DNA from: Alteriqipengyuania flavescens
Lineage (GTDB): Bacteria; Pseudomonadota; Alphaproteobacteria; Sphingomonadales; Sphingomonadaceae
DNA: 64,000 bases
Direction: 5' to 3'
NCBI RefSeq assembly: GCF_030406725.1
Contig: NZ_CP129107.1
Coordinates: forward strand, 558,001 to 622,000
Shown here: positions 35,835 to 43,313 of the stretch, in pieces
Numbering within the stretch: the first letter of the stretch is position 1
Layout: each line of letters begins with the position of its first letter
Program-made: the position numbers and the translations under genes
Notes under the pieces: generated by a model
What the model was told of the DNA's origin: nothing
Database searches by the model: none
The model's input: only the letters and a program-made list of their open reading frames with translations

Positions 35835-36206
35835 CTAATCCTTCCCCCGGCGCTCCCTGGCCTCTCGGTCGGTCATTATACCCTGTTCCGGCGAATCCCT
35901 GCGCATCCGGCTCCGGTACCAAGCGATCGAGTCGCGAGTGGTTCTGGCGTGTGGGAACTTCGCCAGTACCTTCTCGAGAACCTCCTCGTTGGTGAGGCCT
36001 CGCTCTATCTCCGACTTGGCTAGACTGCCGACGGTATGACCCCAGTGCTCGGTAAGCAGGTAGCTGTTGATCGCCTCGCGCGCAGCGTCGGCGAGAGTCA
36101 GGCCCATATCTTCGGCCACTTCCTCTAATCCAATGTACTGATCCTCTTGGAGCGCAACAGAGATGCGCTTCAGCCTCCGTCCGGGGGACGGCTTTTCGCC
36201 AGCCAT
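35835..36206 (-). CDS. ribbon-helix-helix-like regulator
   Basis: A 123-residue protein. ATG 36206 has GGAG 6 bases upstream. Residues 10-55 (RRLKRISVALQEDQYIGLEEVAEDMGLTLADAAREAINSYL) resemble a CopG-type ribbon-helix-helix domain; the C-terminal half has EEVLEKVLAKFPHARTTRDSIAWYRSRMRRD, a basic motif of unknown role. It diverges from the gene at 36359 across a 150-base gap that holds a 21-bp palindrome, so it probably regulates itself and that gene. It could also be the antitoxin-like half of an unrecognised pair. Confidence 0.6.
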   Translation of the reverse strand: MAGEKPSPGRRLKRISVALQEDQYIGLEEVAEDMGLTLADAAREAINSYLLTEHWGHTVGSLAKSEIERGLTNEEVLEKVLAKFPHARTTRDSIAWYRSRMRRDSPEQGIMTDREARERRGKD

Positions 36207-36222
36207 AATCAACTCCATTCCT

Positions 36223-36243
36223 CGGGCCGCTCGAAGCGGCCCG
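36223..36243. promoter_or_regulatory. palindromic operator candidate between divergent genes
   Basis: A perfect inverted repeat with 9-bp arms, CGGGCCGCT (36223-36231) and AGCGGCCCG (36235-36243), around a CGA centre. A related degenerate copy GGGCGGCCCGAAGCAGCCC follows near 36310. It sits 17 bases before the start of the RHH gene and may be bound by its product. Confidence 0.5.
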
Positions 36244-36358
36244 AAGCCTTTAGCGAAGGCCCTTGACGGCCGCAAGCGAATCGGCAATAGGGCTGTCCAT
36301 CGAGCCGATGGGCGGCCCGAAGCAGCCCAAAGCGGCTTGCGGCTAAATGGAGTGAAAA

Positions 36359-36931
36359 ATGAAGAACCTGAATATCCAGATCGACGACAACACCAGCTAC
36401 ACCTTCTTCCCTTTCAGCGCGGAGCTGAATGTCAGGGGTGTGGTGACCTTCGAGACGAACTTGGAGGGCGTCGACTTCGAGTTCCTGAGCGAGCTTGTTT
36501 ATGGCCTGATGGAGGGCGAGCCGGGTGTCGATCCCGCGGGTGGCGAGTACAAGAGCGGCCACATGGAACTGCGAGTGGCTGACAACGATGACGAGCCGAG
36601 TTCCCAGACCTTCCTGCGGGTAAACTATGCAGCCGAGATCGAGGGGCAGCGGAGTGAAGTCTCCGTGAACCTGCCCGAGAGTTCCTTGGTGCAATTCTGG
36701 AATGCTAACAGAAGCACGCTCATGGAAGAGGCGGCGAAGCTCGACGGTGCTGCGGAGCGAGGCGATGCCGATGCGCAGAAGAACCTTCTGGCCCTCGGAG
36801 TTGTCATCGAGGCGCTGCGTTTTGTCAGCGGCGAAGCGGCCAGCTTCGCACCGGCATTCATGACATGGGCAGCCGAACTCGATCGGGAAGCAAACGTGAA
36901 GTTCCCGTCGATCCTGCCGATGGCCGCCTGA
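36359..36931 (+). CDS. hypothetical protein of the element (190 aa)
   Basis: A 190-residue acidic protein from ATG 36359. No signal peptide, membrane segment or known motif is visible. The N-terminal two thirds look beta-rich (NIQIDDNTSYTFFPFSAELNVRGVVTFETNL), while the rest is helical (LMEEAAKLDGAAERGDADAQKNLLALGVVIEALRFV). It is less GC-rich than the replication genes. It diverges from the RHH regulator gene and ends before a strong hairpin. I do not recognise its family. Confidence 0.6.
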   Translation: MKNLNIQIDDNTSYTFFPFSAELNVRGVVTFETNLEGVDFEFLSELVYGLMEGEPGVDPAGGEYKSGHMELRVADNDDEPSSQTFLRVNYAAEIEGQRSEVSVNLPESSLVQFWNANRSTLMEEAAKLDGAAERGDADAQKNLLALGVVIEALRFVSGEAASFAPAFMTWAAELDREANVKFPSILPMAA

Positions 36932-36980
36932 CAACTAATAAGTTGAGCTCCTGGGTTTCGCTTTCCTTTACCAGGGGCTT

Positions 36981-37015
36981 GCCCGCCGCGGTCGCTACCA
37001 AGCACCGCGGCGGGC
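36981..37015 (+). terminator. strong hairpin after the 190-aa hypothetical gene
   Basis: A perfect 12-bp stem, GCCCGCCGCGGT (36981-36992) with ACCGCGGCGGGC (37004-37015), with an 11-base loop. There is only a weak T-rich tail (ACCGTTTGC), so termination strength is uncertain. From 37016 to the next start at 37195 nothing else is visible. Confidence 0.5.
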
Positions 37016-37194
37016 ACCGTTTGCTGGTCCGAAACGCTGACCGGCCCGCGCATCCGTCATCTCGTGTCGAGTTCGAGGCGAATGCGCTTCGACCGGGTCC
37101 GCAGGTGGCGGGCCATCCGTCTGGGCTGCGCCTGGGCATGGTCGAAACGTTCAGCTTCGGGCGAGATGCCTGAACCTCGACGGAAAGGAACACC

Positions 37195-38046
37195 ATGCCC
37201 ACCCCCAGCAAGACCAAGGCGAACCTCGGAGCCGCCTGGATGACCGACAACGACATCCGCGCCGCGCTCGCCAAGATCAACCACAACCGCGTCCAGCACG
37301 ACAACATGGTCCGCAAGGCCCACTTGGACCTGACGCGCCGCCGCCAGCAGCTTGAGAGCTCGCTCGACGGGATCGACAAGCGCGACCGCGACTCGATGGT
37401 GCGGAAGGCCCTCGTCGGGTATCGCGCCGAACTCGCCCGCCAGAGCAAGGACGCACGGCTGGCGCTCACCCGCGAACTCTCCGCCCTGGCCGACCGCATC
37501 AAGTCCGCAGAGGCGCACTACCGCTCCCCGATGCAGATGCTGATGCGCGACACCCTCGGCGACGAGCGGCGCAGCCGCATCCAGTCGCAGATCGAGCAGT
37601 CCGGCCCGGTCGAACTCGCCAGCCTCGCTGAGCTTGCCGCCGCGACGAAGGACAAGGAGCTGGCCGCCGCGCTGTGCGGGCGGGTCGGGAACATGAAGCG
37701 CGACGACCGACCCTTCAGCGCCGGCGAACTGGCCGACGTGATGTTCGGCGAGCTGCACCGCGAGCTGTCGCAGGCCTTGGTCGAGGCGGAGCGGCGCGTT
37801 CTCGAAGCTTTGCAGGCGGACGCCGAGTTCGAGACCGGCAAGGGCAGCGCGCACCGCGCCCTGCAGATCGCCATGCTCAAGAAGCGCGAGGCCGAGATCG
37901 GCGCCTACGGCGACCCCGCACCCGACGACGAGCAGACCGAGGAGGACGCCGAGGACGAGGCGCCTGCGGCTTCGCCAACCGGCGAGGAGCGGATCGCCTC
38001 GGGCCTGAGGGCGCGCCGCGCCCCGGCGCCCGAGCCGACCGAGTGA
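37195..38046 (+). CDS. helical hypothetical protein of the element (283 aa)
   Basis: A 283-residue, mostly helical and coiled-coil-like protein (MVRKAHLDLTRRRQQLESSL ... RAELARQSKDARLALTRELSALADRIKSAEAHY), with an acidic then Pro/Ala-rich tail. AAAGGA lies 6 bases before ATG 37195. It is the first of three closely spaced genes (37195-38674) on the plus strand. The charge pattern could suit a scaffold-like or capsid-modifying protein, but there is no direct evidence; I do not recognise the family. Confidence 0.65.
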   Translation: MPTPSKTKANLGAAWMTDNDIRAALAKINHNRVQHDNMVRKAHLDLTRRRQQLESSLDGIDKRDRDSMVRKALVGYRAELARQSKDARLALTRELSALADRIKSAEAHYRSPMQMLMRDTLGDERRSRIQSQIEQSGPVELASLAELAAATKDKELAAALCGRVGNMKRDDRPFSAGELADVMFGELHRELSQALVEAERRVLEALQADAEFETGKGSAHRALQIAMLKKREAEIGAYGDPAPDDEQTEEDAEDEAPAASPTGEERIASGLRARRAPAPEPTE

Positions 38047-38087
38047 ACCCCATACAGCCCGACACCCCGACGAAAGGAAATTAGGCC

Positions 38088-38351
38088 ATGGCCATATTCA
38101 TCTTCCATCCCGCCAACCACGCTGACCGCCGCGCAGACGGCATCGGCTTTGTGCTCGCCGAGGGCGCCGACGAGGCGGCCGCGCGGGCGTCCGCCGGAGC
38201 GATGATCGGCGCGCCCGGCATCGACGGCTGGTCCGCCGTGCCCGTTAGCGCGGGCATCGACCCGGTCGCCGTCCAAGGCCTGCCGGTCGGCAAGCCCGGC
38301 AATGCCACCTGGCCCGACCGGACGCGCGCCGACCGCGCGCTGAACGCGTGA
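38088..38351 (+). CDS. small hypothetical protein of the element (87 aa)
   Basis: An 87-residue protein from ATG 38088 with AAAGGA upstream. It begins MAIFIFHPANHADRR and continues with Ala/Gly-rich sequence; no motif is recognised and there is no cleavable signal (the initial hydrophobic stretch is only five residues). Its stop overlaps the GTG start of the next gene (GTGA). Confidence 0.6.
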   Translation: MAIFIFHPANHADRRADGIGFVLAEGADEAAARASAGAMIGAPGIDGWSAVPVSAGIDPVAVQGLPVGKPGNATWPDRTRADRALNA

Positions 38352-38674
38352 CCCGCTTCGGCAGTCCGTTCGACCGCGTCAGCGACGGCGACGGCTACCG
38401 GGCCGCCGTCGCCGCCGTCGCACGGCTCGCGGGGCATCAGGTGGTTTCCCTCGAGCGGGCGTGGACCGAGCTCACCGGGCGCGTGCCCGACGAGATGACC
38501 CCGCTCGACCGGCACGACCTGCGCTACCTCCTGCATGAGCTTGGATACGAGTCACAGTGGGTCGTGCGGGCGGACGAGGGGCCGATGCTGCACCGATGGG
38601 TGCGGGGACCCTGGCCGATAGACTTCGGCGCGGTCAGGCGGAATGGCGCGACCGCCTACCTGTCCGCCAGCTAG
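38348..38674 (+). CDS. small hypothetical protein of the element (108 aa)
   Basis: A 108-residue protein from GTG 38348, overlapping the preceding stop by four bases. It is soluble, with LEHAWTELTGRVP-like helical and LLHELGYESQWVVR segments. No family recognised. It is followed by a terminator hairpin at 38680, so it ends the three-gene unit. Confidence 0.6.
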   Translation: MTRFGSPFDRVSDGDGYRAAVAAVARLAGHQVVSLERAWTELTGRVPDEMTPLDRHDLRYLLHELGYESQWVVRADEGPMLHRWVRGPWPIDFGAVRRNGATAYLSAS

Positions 38675-38679
38675 AGGTT

Positions 38680-38715
38680 GAGGCCCGATCGCAATCGCGG
38701 TCGGGCCTCTTCTGC
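38680..38715 (+). terminator. terminator at the end of the three-gene hypothetical unit
   Basis: A 9-bp stem GAGGCCCGA (38680-38688) and TCGGGCCTC (38701-38709) followed by TTCTGCTTC. It lies between the plus-strand unit and the convergent nuclease-like gene (stop 38765). Confidence 0.6.
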
Positions 38716-38764
38716 TTCGGAGTGCGTCGCCAAGCCGCGCAGATCCCCGCCCTCGAATTTGAGA

Positions 38765-39628
38765 TCAAACTTTCATCGATGCTAATGCCAACGACAGCGT
38801 CCGGCAGAGCTCGTCCCGCAGGGGCAGCGGAGCGACTTCGAATGGCGCGCCAACCGGCCCGCCAAAGTGGTCTCGACGGTGCTCCATGAAGAGGGCGATC
38901 CACAATTCCAACGCACTACCGTGCCAACGTCCATCTCGCTCCGCATTCGCCCGCATGCTTTCGGCGAAGGCGAACGGGTCTCTGATCCCCGCCTCCTTCG
39001 CCAAGGCGTATCCGTCGATCATGTAGGCAACGGGCGCCGATCCCTCCCAAGTCAGCCCATCGACCAGTTCGCCAAGGTGCGGCAGCGCCGATCGGCGTGA
39101 GAGGTGGGATTCGAGCGCTTGCCGGTGGTCCGTCGGTTGGAACATTACGCGGGCCAGCTCCTCGATCGTCTCGATCCGGGTGAACATGCCGCGAGGCAGG
39201 CGGCGCAGACCCTGCCGCACCTTCTTCTTGCCTGTCGCATCGGCGCGTGAGTGGCGCACTACACGGTCGCCCAGCGGCGGCAGCGGCCTGCCAGGCTCGC
39301 CCCCGAACCACAGAAACGGCCCCAGAGCGAGCGTCTCCTTCTCGACGAAAATCCATACGACGCAGCCACCCGGCTTGTCGGCGAGCGCGACCTGGACGGC
39401 CACATCCGCCGTCGAGCCAGTGGTGGCGGTGGTCTTGAGCTGAACGTGCCGCAGGATCCCCGCTGCTTCTATCGCCACGTCATAGCCATTCGCGTCGTAC
39501 TCTGCGCGTAGGACCTCGAAGGGCAGCCTCAGGTCGAGCAAGAGCGCCCGTGAAAGCTCGGCAAGGAAGGTGTGCTCGACGACCTTTTCGCGTAGCACCG
39601 AGTGTTCCTGGGCCCATACATCGAACAT
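38765..39628 (-). CDS. PD-(D/E)XK-like nuclease, divergent from the controller protein
   Basis: A 287-residue protein. Residues about 30-70 contain YDANGYDVAIEAAGILRHVQLKTT, the D-x(12)-QxK pattern (D50, Q63, K65) of the DUF4365/HsdR-like restriction-endonuclease fold. The C-terminal half has no recognised domain. It diverges from the HTH controller gene across tandem C-boxes, which suggests it is a restriction-type effector under controller regulation. No catalytic proof; a DNA-repair or mobile-element nuclease is the alternative. Confidence 0.6.
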   Translation of the reverse strand: MFDVWAQEHSVLREKVVEHTFLAELSRALLLDLRLPFEVLRAEYDANGYDVAIEAAGILRHVQLKTTATTGSTADVAVQVALADKPGGCVVWIFVEKETLALGPFLWFGGEPGRPLPPLGDRVVRHSRADATGKKKVRQGLRRLPRGMFTRIETIEELARVMFQPTDHRQALESHLSRRSALPHLGELVDGLTWEGSAPVAYMIDGYALAKEAGIRDPFAFAESMRANAERDGRWHGSALELWIALFMEHRRDHFGGPVGAPFEVAPLPLRDELCRTLSLALASMKV

Positions 39629-39669
39629 GGGGCCAACGTGCGCGACCGGTTGATGTTGTCAAACGAAAA

Positions 39670-39699
39670 GGGACTATAGTCCCTAGAGATTATAGTCCC
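39670..39699. promoter_or_regulatory. tandem C-box operator
   Basis: GGGACTATAGTCCC (39670-39683) is a perfect palindrome containing GACTATAGTC; a second site GATTATAGTC (39688-39697) lies 16 bases further, one mismatch from the first. This layout matches the paired C-boxes bound by restriction-system controller proteins, where the first site activates and the second represses. The boxes lie 23-50 bases before the controller start and 42-69 bases before the divergent nuclease start. Confidence 0.8.
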
Positions 39700-39719
39700 T
39701 CCGGTCTCCAAGCGGGCCG

Positions 39720-39929
39720 ATGGACTGGAACGCCGTCGTCGCTGCAAACGTGAAGAGGCTGCGGATCGAACGCGGGCTCACTCAGGAGCAGCTCGCGCAC
39801 GAGGCCGAGATCGACCTGACCTACCTCGGCGGCATAGAGCGTGGGCGCCGGAATCCTTCGGTGGAAGTCCTCGGTCGGATCGCAGCAGCACTCGGCTGTC
39901 ATGCCTCATCCCTGCTTCACGATGGTTAA
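39720..39929 (+). CDS. XRE/controller (C) protein
   Basis: A 69-residue helix-turn-helix protein, almost exactly C-protein size: NVKRLRIERGLTQEQLAHEAEIDLTYLGGIERGRRNPSVEVLGRIAAALG. No ribosome site is obvious before ATG 39720, as expected for leaderless controller mRNAs. The C-boxes just upstream point to self-control and control of the divergent nuclease gene. The methyltransferase genes begin 137 bases downstream on the same strand. Confidence 0.85.
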   Translation: MDWNAVVAANVKRLRIERGLTQEQLAHEAEIDLTYLGGIERGRRNPSVEVLGRIAAALGCHASSLLHDG

Positions 39930-40065
39930 CGAAGCGTTTCAAAACCTATCTACGGCTTTTCGCAAGCTGAGAGTTTACGGGTCAGCTAACTGTTTCGTAG
40001 TGATGCCTGATACGGCATCGTGCCCTCCCACAATCTGACTTTATACACCCTAGCTTGGAAACGAA

Positions 40066-40941
40066 GTGGCCTCACGAAACAAGAAAGAAACCGGCAAAGA
40101 GGCTGAACCTACGGTCGATCCCCGCAATCAGTTGAATGAATTGACCGCGAGGGAATGGATTCCCGAGACCATCTCAGTTTGGAATCAGCGCGGGCTCGGA
40201 GCAGGGCATCCGGACGCCCGAATTGAGAGACAGCATCCCGCTCCATTTTCGTTCACTGACGTGGGCCGTCTCGTTCGGTTCTTCACAAAATCCGGACAGA
40301 CAGTTCTCGACCCATTTGTGGGGGTCGGCTCAACATTGAAAGCATGTGCGCTCGACGGAAGGAACGGGATTGGCATTGAGCTCAACCCTGAGTTTGCCAA
40401 TCTGTGTAGAGATAGGCTCAAGGCCGAGACTGACCAATCGAACGGCAATGTAACTCAAAAAATCTTGGAAGGGGATGTGCGGGAACAGCTCCCTTCGATC
40501 GCAGACGACACAGTAGACTTCATCGTTACCAGTCCGCCTTATTGGTCTATCTTAAAGAAGGAAGATCACAAAGCGCGGCAAGAGCGGCTCGAAAAAGGTT
40601 TGGTGACTAATTACGGTTCCGACCCAAGAGACTTGGGCAACATCAGCGACTATCCCAAATTCCTAGTTGAGCTAGCGGGAATCTTTGGAGAGTGCACCCG
40701 AACCCTAAAGTCTGGCGGTTATATGGCGATAATTGTCAGCGACTTTCGCGACAAGTCGAAATACATCATGTTTCATGCCGACCTTGCCCAAGCTCTGGCA
40801 GAATACGGCTTAGAGATGAAGGGGCTCAAGACCCTTTATCAAAGGCACAAGAAGGTATTTCCGTACGGATACCCGTATTCCTATGTGCCGAACATCCATA
40901 ACCAGTTCATCCTCATTCTTCAGAAGCCAAAGCAGAAGTAA
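40066..40941 (+). CDS. DNA methyltransferase, motif I before SPPYW (N4/N6-type)
   Basis: A 291-residue enzyme from GTG 40066. SAM-binding motif I is LDPFVGVGST (81-90) and catalytic motif IV is TSPPYW (155-160). The order motif I then IV is that of alpha- or gamma-group amino-methyltransferases, and TSPPY favours N4-cytosine. Base composition is clearly lower in GC than the left half of the element. It overlaps the next methyltransferase by one base (TAATG). Role: protect host sites of the associated restriction enzyme. Confidence 0.9.
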   Translation: MASRNKKETGKEAEPTVDPRNQLNELTAREWIPETISVWNQRGLGAGHPDARIERQHPAPFSFTDVGRLVRFFTKSGQTVLDPFVGVGSTLKACALDGRNGIGIELNPEFANLCRDRLKAETDQSNGNVTQKILEGDVREQLPSIADDTVDFIVTSPPYWSILKKEDHKARQERLEKGLVTNYGSDPRDLGNISDYPKFLVELAGIFGECTRTLKSGGYMAIIVSDFRDKSKYIMFHADLAQALAEYGLEMKGLKTLYQRHKKVFPYGYPYSYVPNIHNQFILILQKPKQK

Positions 40942-41741
40942 TGCCCAACGGACAAATCTTACTCGCTGATTGCATCAAGGGGATGAAAGCGAGAGCCGAT
41001 GGTGAGTTTAATCTCATTGTTGCGGACCCACCCTACAATCTCGACAAAGATTTTGGTCCTTGGAAGGAGTCCGAAAAGAAGGCCGAATGGCGAGATTGGA
41101 CTAGGGAATGGCTGGAGCAAGCTGATCGCCTGCTTTCGGACCGAGGGAATATCTTCGTATATGGAATACATCACCACATGTGCTGGGTTCAGTGCATGAT
41201 GTATGAGCTCGGGCTTACCTACCGACGACAAATAATTTGGCACTACGAGAACGGGTTTGCGGGCTACGGCAAACGCTCGTTAAATGCCACTTACGAGCCG
41301 CTCTTGTGGTTCTCAAAGTCGGATGACTACATCTACCACACCATTCGTGAACCATATAAAAGCCAAGCGCGTCTCAAGCACAAAATCGTCAAGAACGGGA
41401 AGGTATGGAAACCACATCCCGACGGAAGGATGGCCGGTGATATTTGGTCGTTTCCGACCCTTGCCGGTCGACGGTTTCGGGACGAAAAAGTCGACCACCC
41501 CACTCAAAAGCCATTGTCCATTTCGCAGCGGATCGTGAAGCATTTCTCCGATGAGGGCGATACGGTTCTTGTGCCATTCGCAGGGAGCGGAAGCGAGTGC
41601 GTGGCCGCCGTAATGGAAGGCCGGAACTACCTCGGCTTTGAGCTCAACCAATCCTACATCGATATTGCCGAGAGGCGCTTGCGCGAAGCCCAGAAAGAAG
41701 TTCCGCAAACTGAAGTAGAGAGCGAACGCCAGTCAACATGA
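40941..41741 (+). CDS. DNA methyltransferase, beta-group DPPY type
   Basis: A 266-residue enzyme. Catalytic motif DPPYNL (29-34) comes first and SAM-binding VPFAGSGSECVAA is near the C-terminus, the beta-group order common among N6-adenine methyltransferases. HPTQKP, typical of this group, precedes motif I. Two adjacent methyltransferases of different groups suggest an asymmetric (type IIS-like) recognition site, each strand being modified by one enzyme. Confidence 0.92.
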   Translation: MPNGQILLADCIKGMKARADGEFNLIVADPPYNLDKDFGPWKESEKKAEWRDWTREWLEQADRLLSDRGNIFVYGIHHHMCWVQCMMYELGLTYRRQIIWHYENGFAGYGKRSLNATYEPLLWFSKSDDYIYHTIREPYKSQARLKHKIVKNGKVWKPHPDGRMAGDIWSFPTLAGRRFRDEKVDHPTQKPLSISQRIVKHFSDEGDTVLVPFAGSGSECVAAVMEGRNYLGFELNQSYIDIAERRLREAQKEVPQTEVESERQST

Positions 41742-41851
41742 ATGCTGCCGCAGTGACGGCCATTTCCGTTTCGAGCCATTCTCCGCAGTGGTCTGGACCG
41801 AACACGCAAATGTAGTTAGCCCTTCCTCTCAATAACTTGAGAGGACGAACG

Positions 41852-43117
41852 TTGAAGGGCTTCCCCAACCAGATCGCCGATTTCGGCAAACTAGCAAAAG
41901 GCCTGAAGGTCGCACGCGGCCTAATCGAGGCAGGCGACAACGCTATTGCGGGAATTAACGCGGTTTACGGCGAGGCGCTTGTCCGTGCGGGTGTTGCGGG
42001 GACTGGCCATAACCCGATGCCTGTTGAGGATTATTTGGCATCTCAGGAAGGAAAGCCGGCCAGCAACCAAGGCCATCAGACAGCGGCGCGCGGCTTGCGG
42101 GAGCTTTACCGTCATCTCGGGCTGATTGATGAGACTGGCGACTCTCTGGAGCTTACCCCCCTTGGTGTTCAAGCCGCCGACTATGCTGATGAGGACTTTG
42201 ACGAAGATCAGATCACATTCTGGAGGACCGCGCTCAGCAACATGACCCATGATGGGGATGGTGACATTTCCCACCCCTACCAGGTCCTCCTACGGCTCGT
42301 CGCGCGGCGGCCGGGGATCACTCGGGCGAAGTGCGCACTTGCTTTAGAGGCAAGGAACGACACCAAGGCTGAGCTTGACCGGATTGCAGAGCTATCTGAT
42401 CTTTCGGAGGATGCGATACGGCAGAAAATCGGGGTATTTCAGTCAAACTGGGATAACGCCAAGAAGATGCTGCCGCGCTTCGCTGAGCAGCTTGGTGATG
42501 TCATCAAGACTGGGCAGTCCTACAAACTCTCCCAAACCCCTGGTCAGGTTGCGCCTACCCAAGACTCTAGTGTCGCAACCCCGTCGGAGGAGGACGAGAA
42601 GAAGTCGCGCGCTTCGCGCAAACCTCGGAAAGTTACGACCGACACAATCGGCCAAGCAGGCACCGGGGAAGAATCAGAACCTGCCCCGCCCCCCGATCTC
42701 GATCCCGAAAAAATGGCAACGGCGATCGCAGCTCGTGCCGATCGCGTTAAACGGCACAATCTAATTGTGAAGGCCCTCGCTGGGAAATTGGTCTCTGCCG
42801 GTTGCGACCTTTACGAAGATCCATTCGACATTCTCGCTCCCCACGACGAGCGGGCGATCCTAGTGGAGGTTAAAACGCTAGACGGCTCTGAGGCAGACGA
42901 AAGGGACCGCGTTCGCGACGCCCTCTCCCAAATCCTCTACTACGAAGCGTTCGTGACCGAGCCCTTGGCTGGTGACCGAGAGATTGTGAGAGTTGCTTGC
43001 TTTGAGCACCGTCCCAGCGACGATCACATTGGTTTTCTCGCGAATCAGGGAATTGAGACCGTTTGGCAGAGCGGCGATAATTTTGAAGGGAACGACGGCG
43101 CACCCTCCTGGCTCTAG
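41852..43117 (+). CDS. candidate restriction endonuclease with C-terminal PD-(D/E)XK motif
   Basis: A 421-residue protein from TTG 41852, with GAGAGGA 7 bases before. N-terminal and middle parts are helical with winged-helix-like stretches; a Lys/Ser/Pro-rich linker (about 245-285) precedes a C-terminal domain with DPFDILAPHDERAILVEVKTL and ALSQILYYEAF, the D-x(n)-ExK and QxxxY pattern of restriction nucleases. It follows two methyltransferases, so it is the natural cleaving partner. Low GC like its neighbours. It ends 93 bases before the right att repeat core. Confidence 0.7.
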   Translation: MKGFPNQIADFGKLAKGLKVARGLIEAGDNAIAGINAVYGEALVRAGVAGTGHNPMPVEDYLASQEGKPASNQGHQTAARGLRELYRHLGLIDETGDSLELTPLGVQAADYADEDFDEDQITFWRTALSNMTHDGDGDISHPYQVLLRLVARRPGITRAKCALALEARNDTKAELDRIAELSDLSEDAIRQKIGVFQSNWDNAKKMLPRFAEQLGDVIKTGQSYKLSQTPGQVAPTQDSSVATPSEEDEKKSRASRKPRKVTTDTIGQAGTGEESEPAPPPDLDPEKMATAIAARADRVKRHNLIVKALAGKLVSAGCDLYEDPFDILAPHDERAILVEVKTLDGSEADERDRVRDALSQILYYEAFVTEPLAGDREIVRVACFEHRPSDDHIGFLANQGIETVWQSGDNFEGNDGAPSWL

Positions 43118-43204
43118 CACTTTCGGTATTCATTCGGTGTTCAATGCCCAATAGCCGTGCTGGAGACAAGGCTAGAGGCGCATAAATTACTGAAATGTAA
43201 GAGA

Positions 43205-43254
43205 AAAGGTGGTGAGCCCTGCTGGGTTCGAACCAGCGACCTACTGATTAAAAG
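43205..43254. repeat. right attachment repeat, inside tRNA-Lys
   Basis: This 50-bp block is identical to 29227-29276. It covers the encoded CCA, T-arm, variable region, 3' anticodon-stem strand and anticodon loop of tRNA-Lys, ending exactly at the last loop base (43254). Identity stops there because the 5' half of the tRNA (43255-43285) is chromosomal and was not copied. Confidence 0.93.
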
Positions 43255-43285
43255 TCAGTTGCTCTACCAACTGAGCTAAGGGCCC
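43210..43285 (-). tRNA. tRNA-Lys (TTT anticodon)
   Basis: The minus strand folds as a 76-nt tRNA: acceptor GGGCCCT/AGGGCTC, D-arm GCTCAGTTGGTAGAGC, anticodon loop CTTTTAA (anticodon TTT), T-loop TTCGAAC, and encoded CCA. It is intact although its 3' 45 bases come from the integrated element, so integration keeps the tRNA functional. Confidence 0.96.
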
Positions 43286-43313
43286 ATCCACCGCGCGCCG
43301 CCCTAAGGCGGGG

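Larger units (their letters stand above)
29277..43254. mobile_element. integrated phage-satellite-like element at tRNA-Lys (13,978 bp)
   Basis: Direct 50-bp repeats bound the region, with a tyrosine integrase just inside the left one. Contents in order: integrase, two HTH excisionase/AlpA-like proteins, primase-helicase, iteron array, terminase-small-like protein, abortive-infection-like protein, RHH regulator, hypothetical genes, nuclease plus controller protein, and a two-methyltransferase restriction system. Capsid, tail, portal, large terminase and conjugation genes are not recognisable. Size, replication module and small-terminase-like gene match phage-inducible chromosomal islands; the satellite class is inferred. 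The intact tRNA-Lys at the right end combines a chromosomal 5' half with an element-supplied 3' half. Confidence 0.85.
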
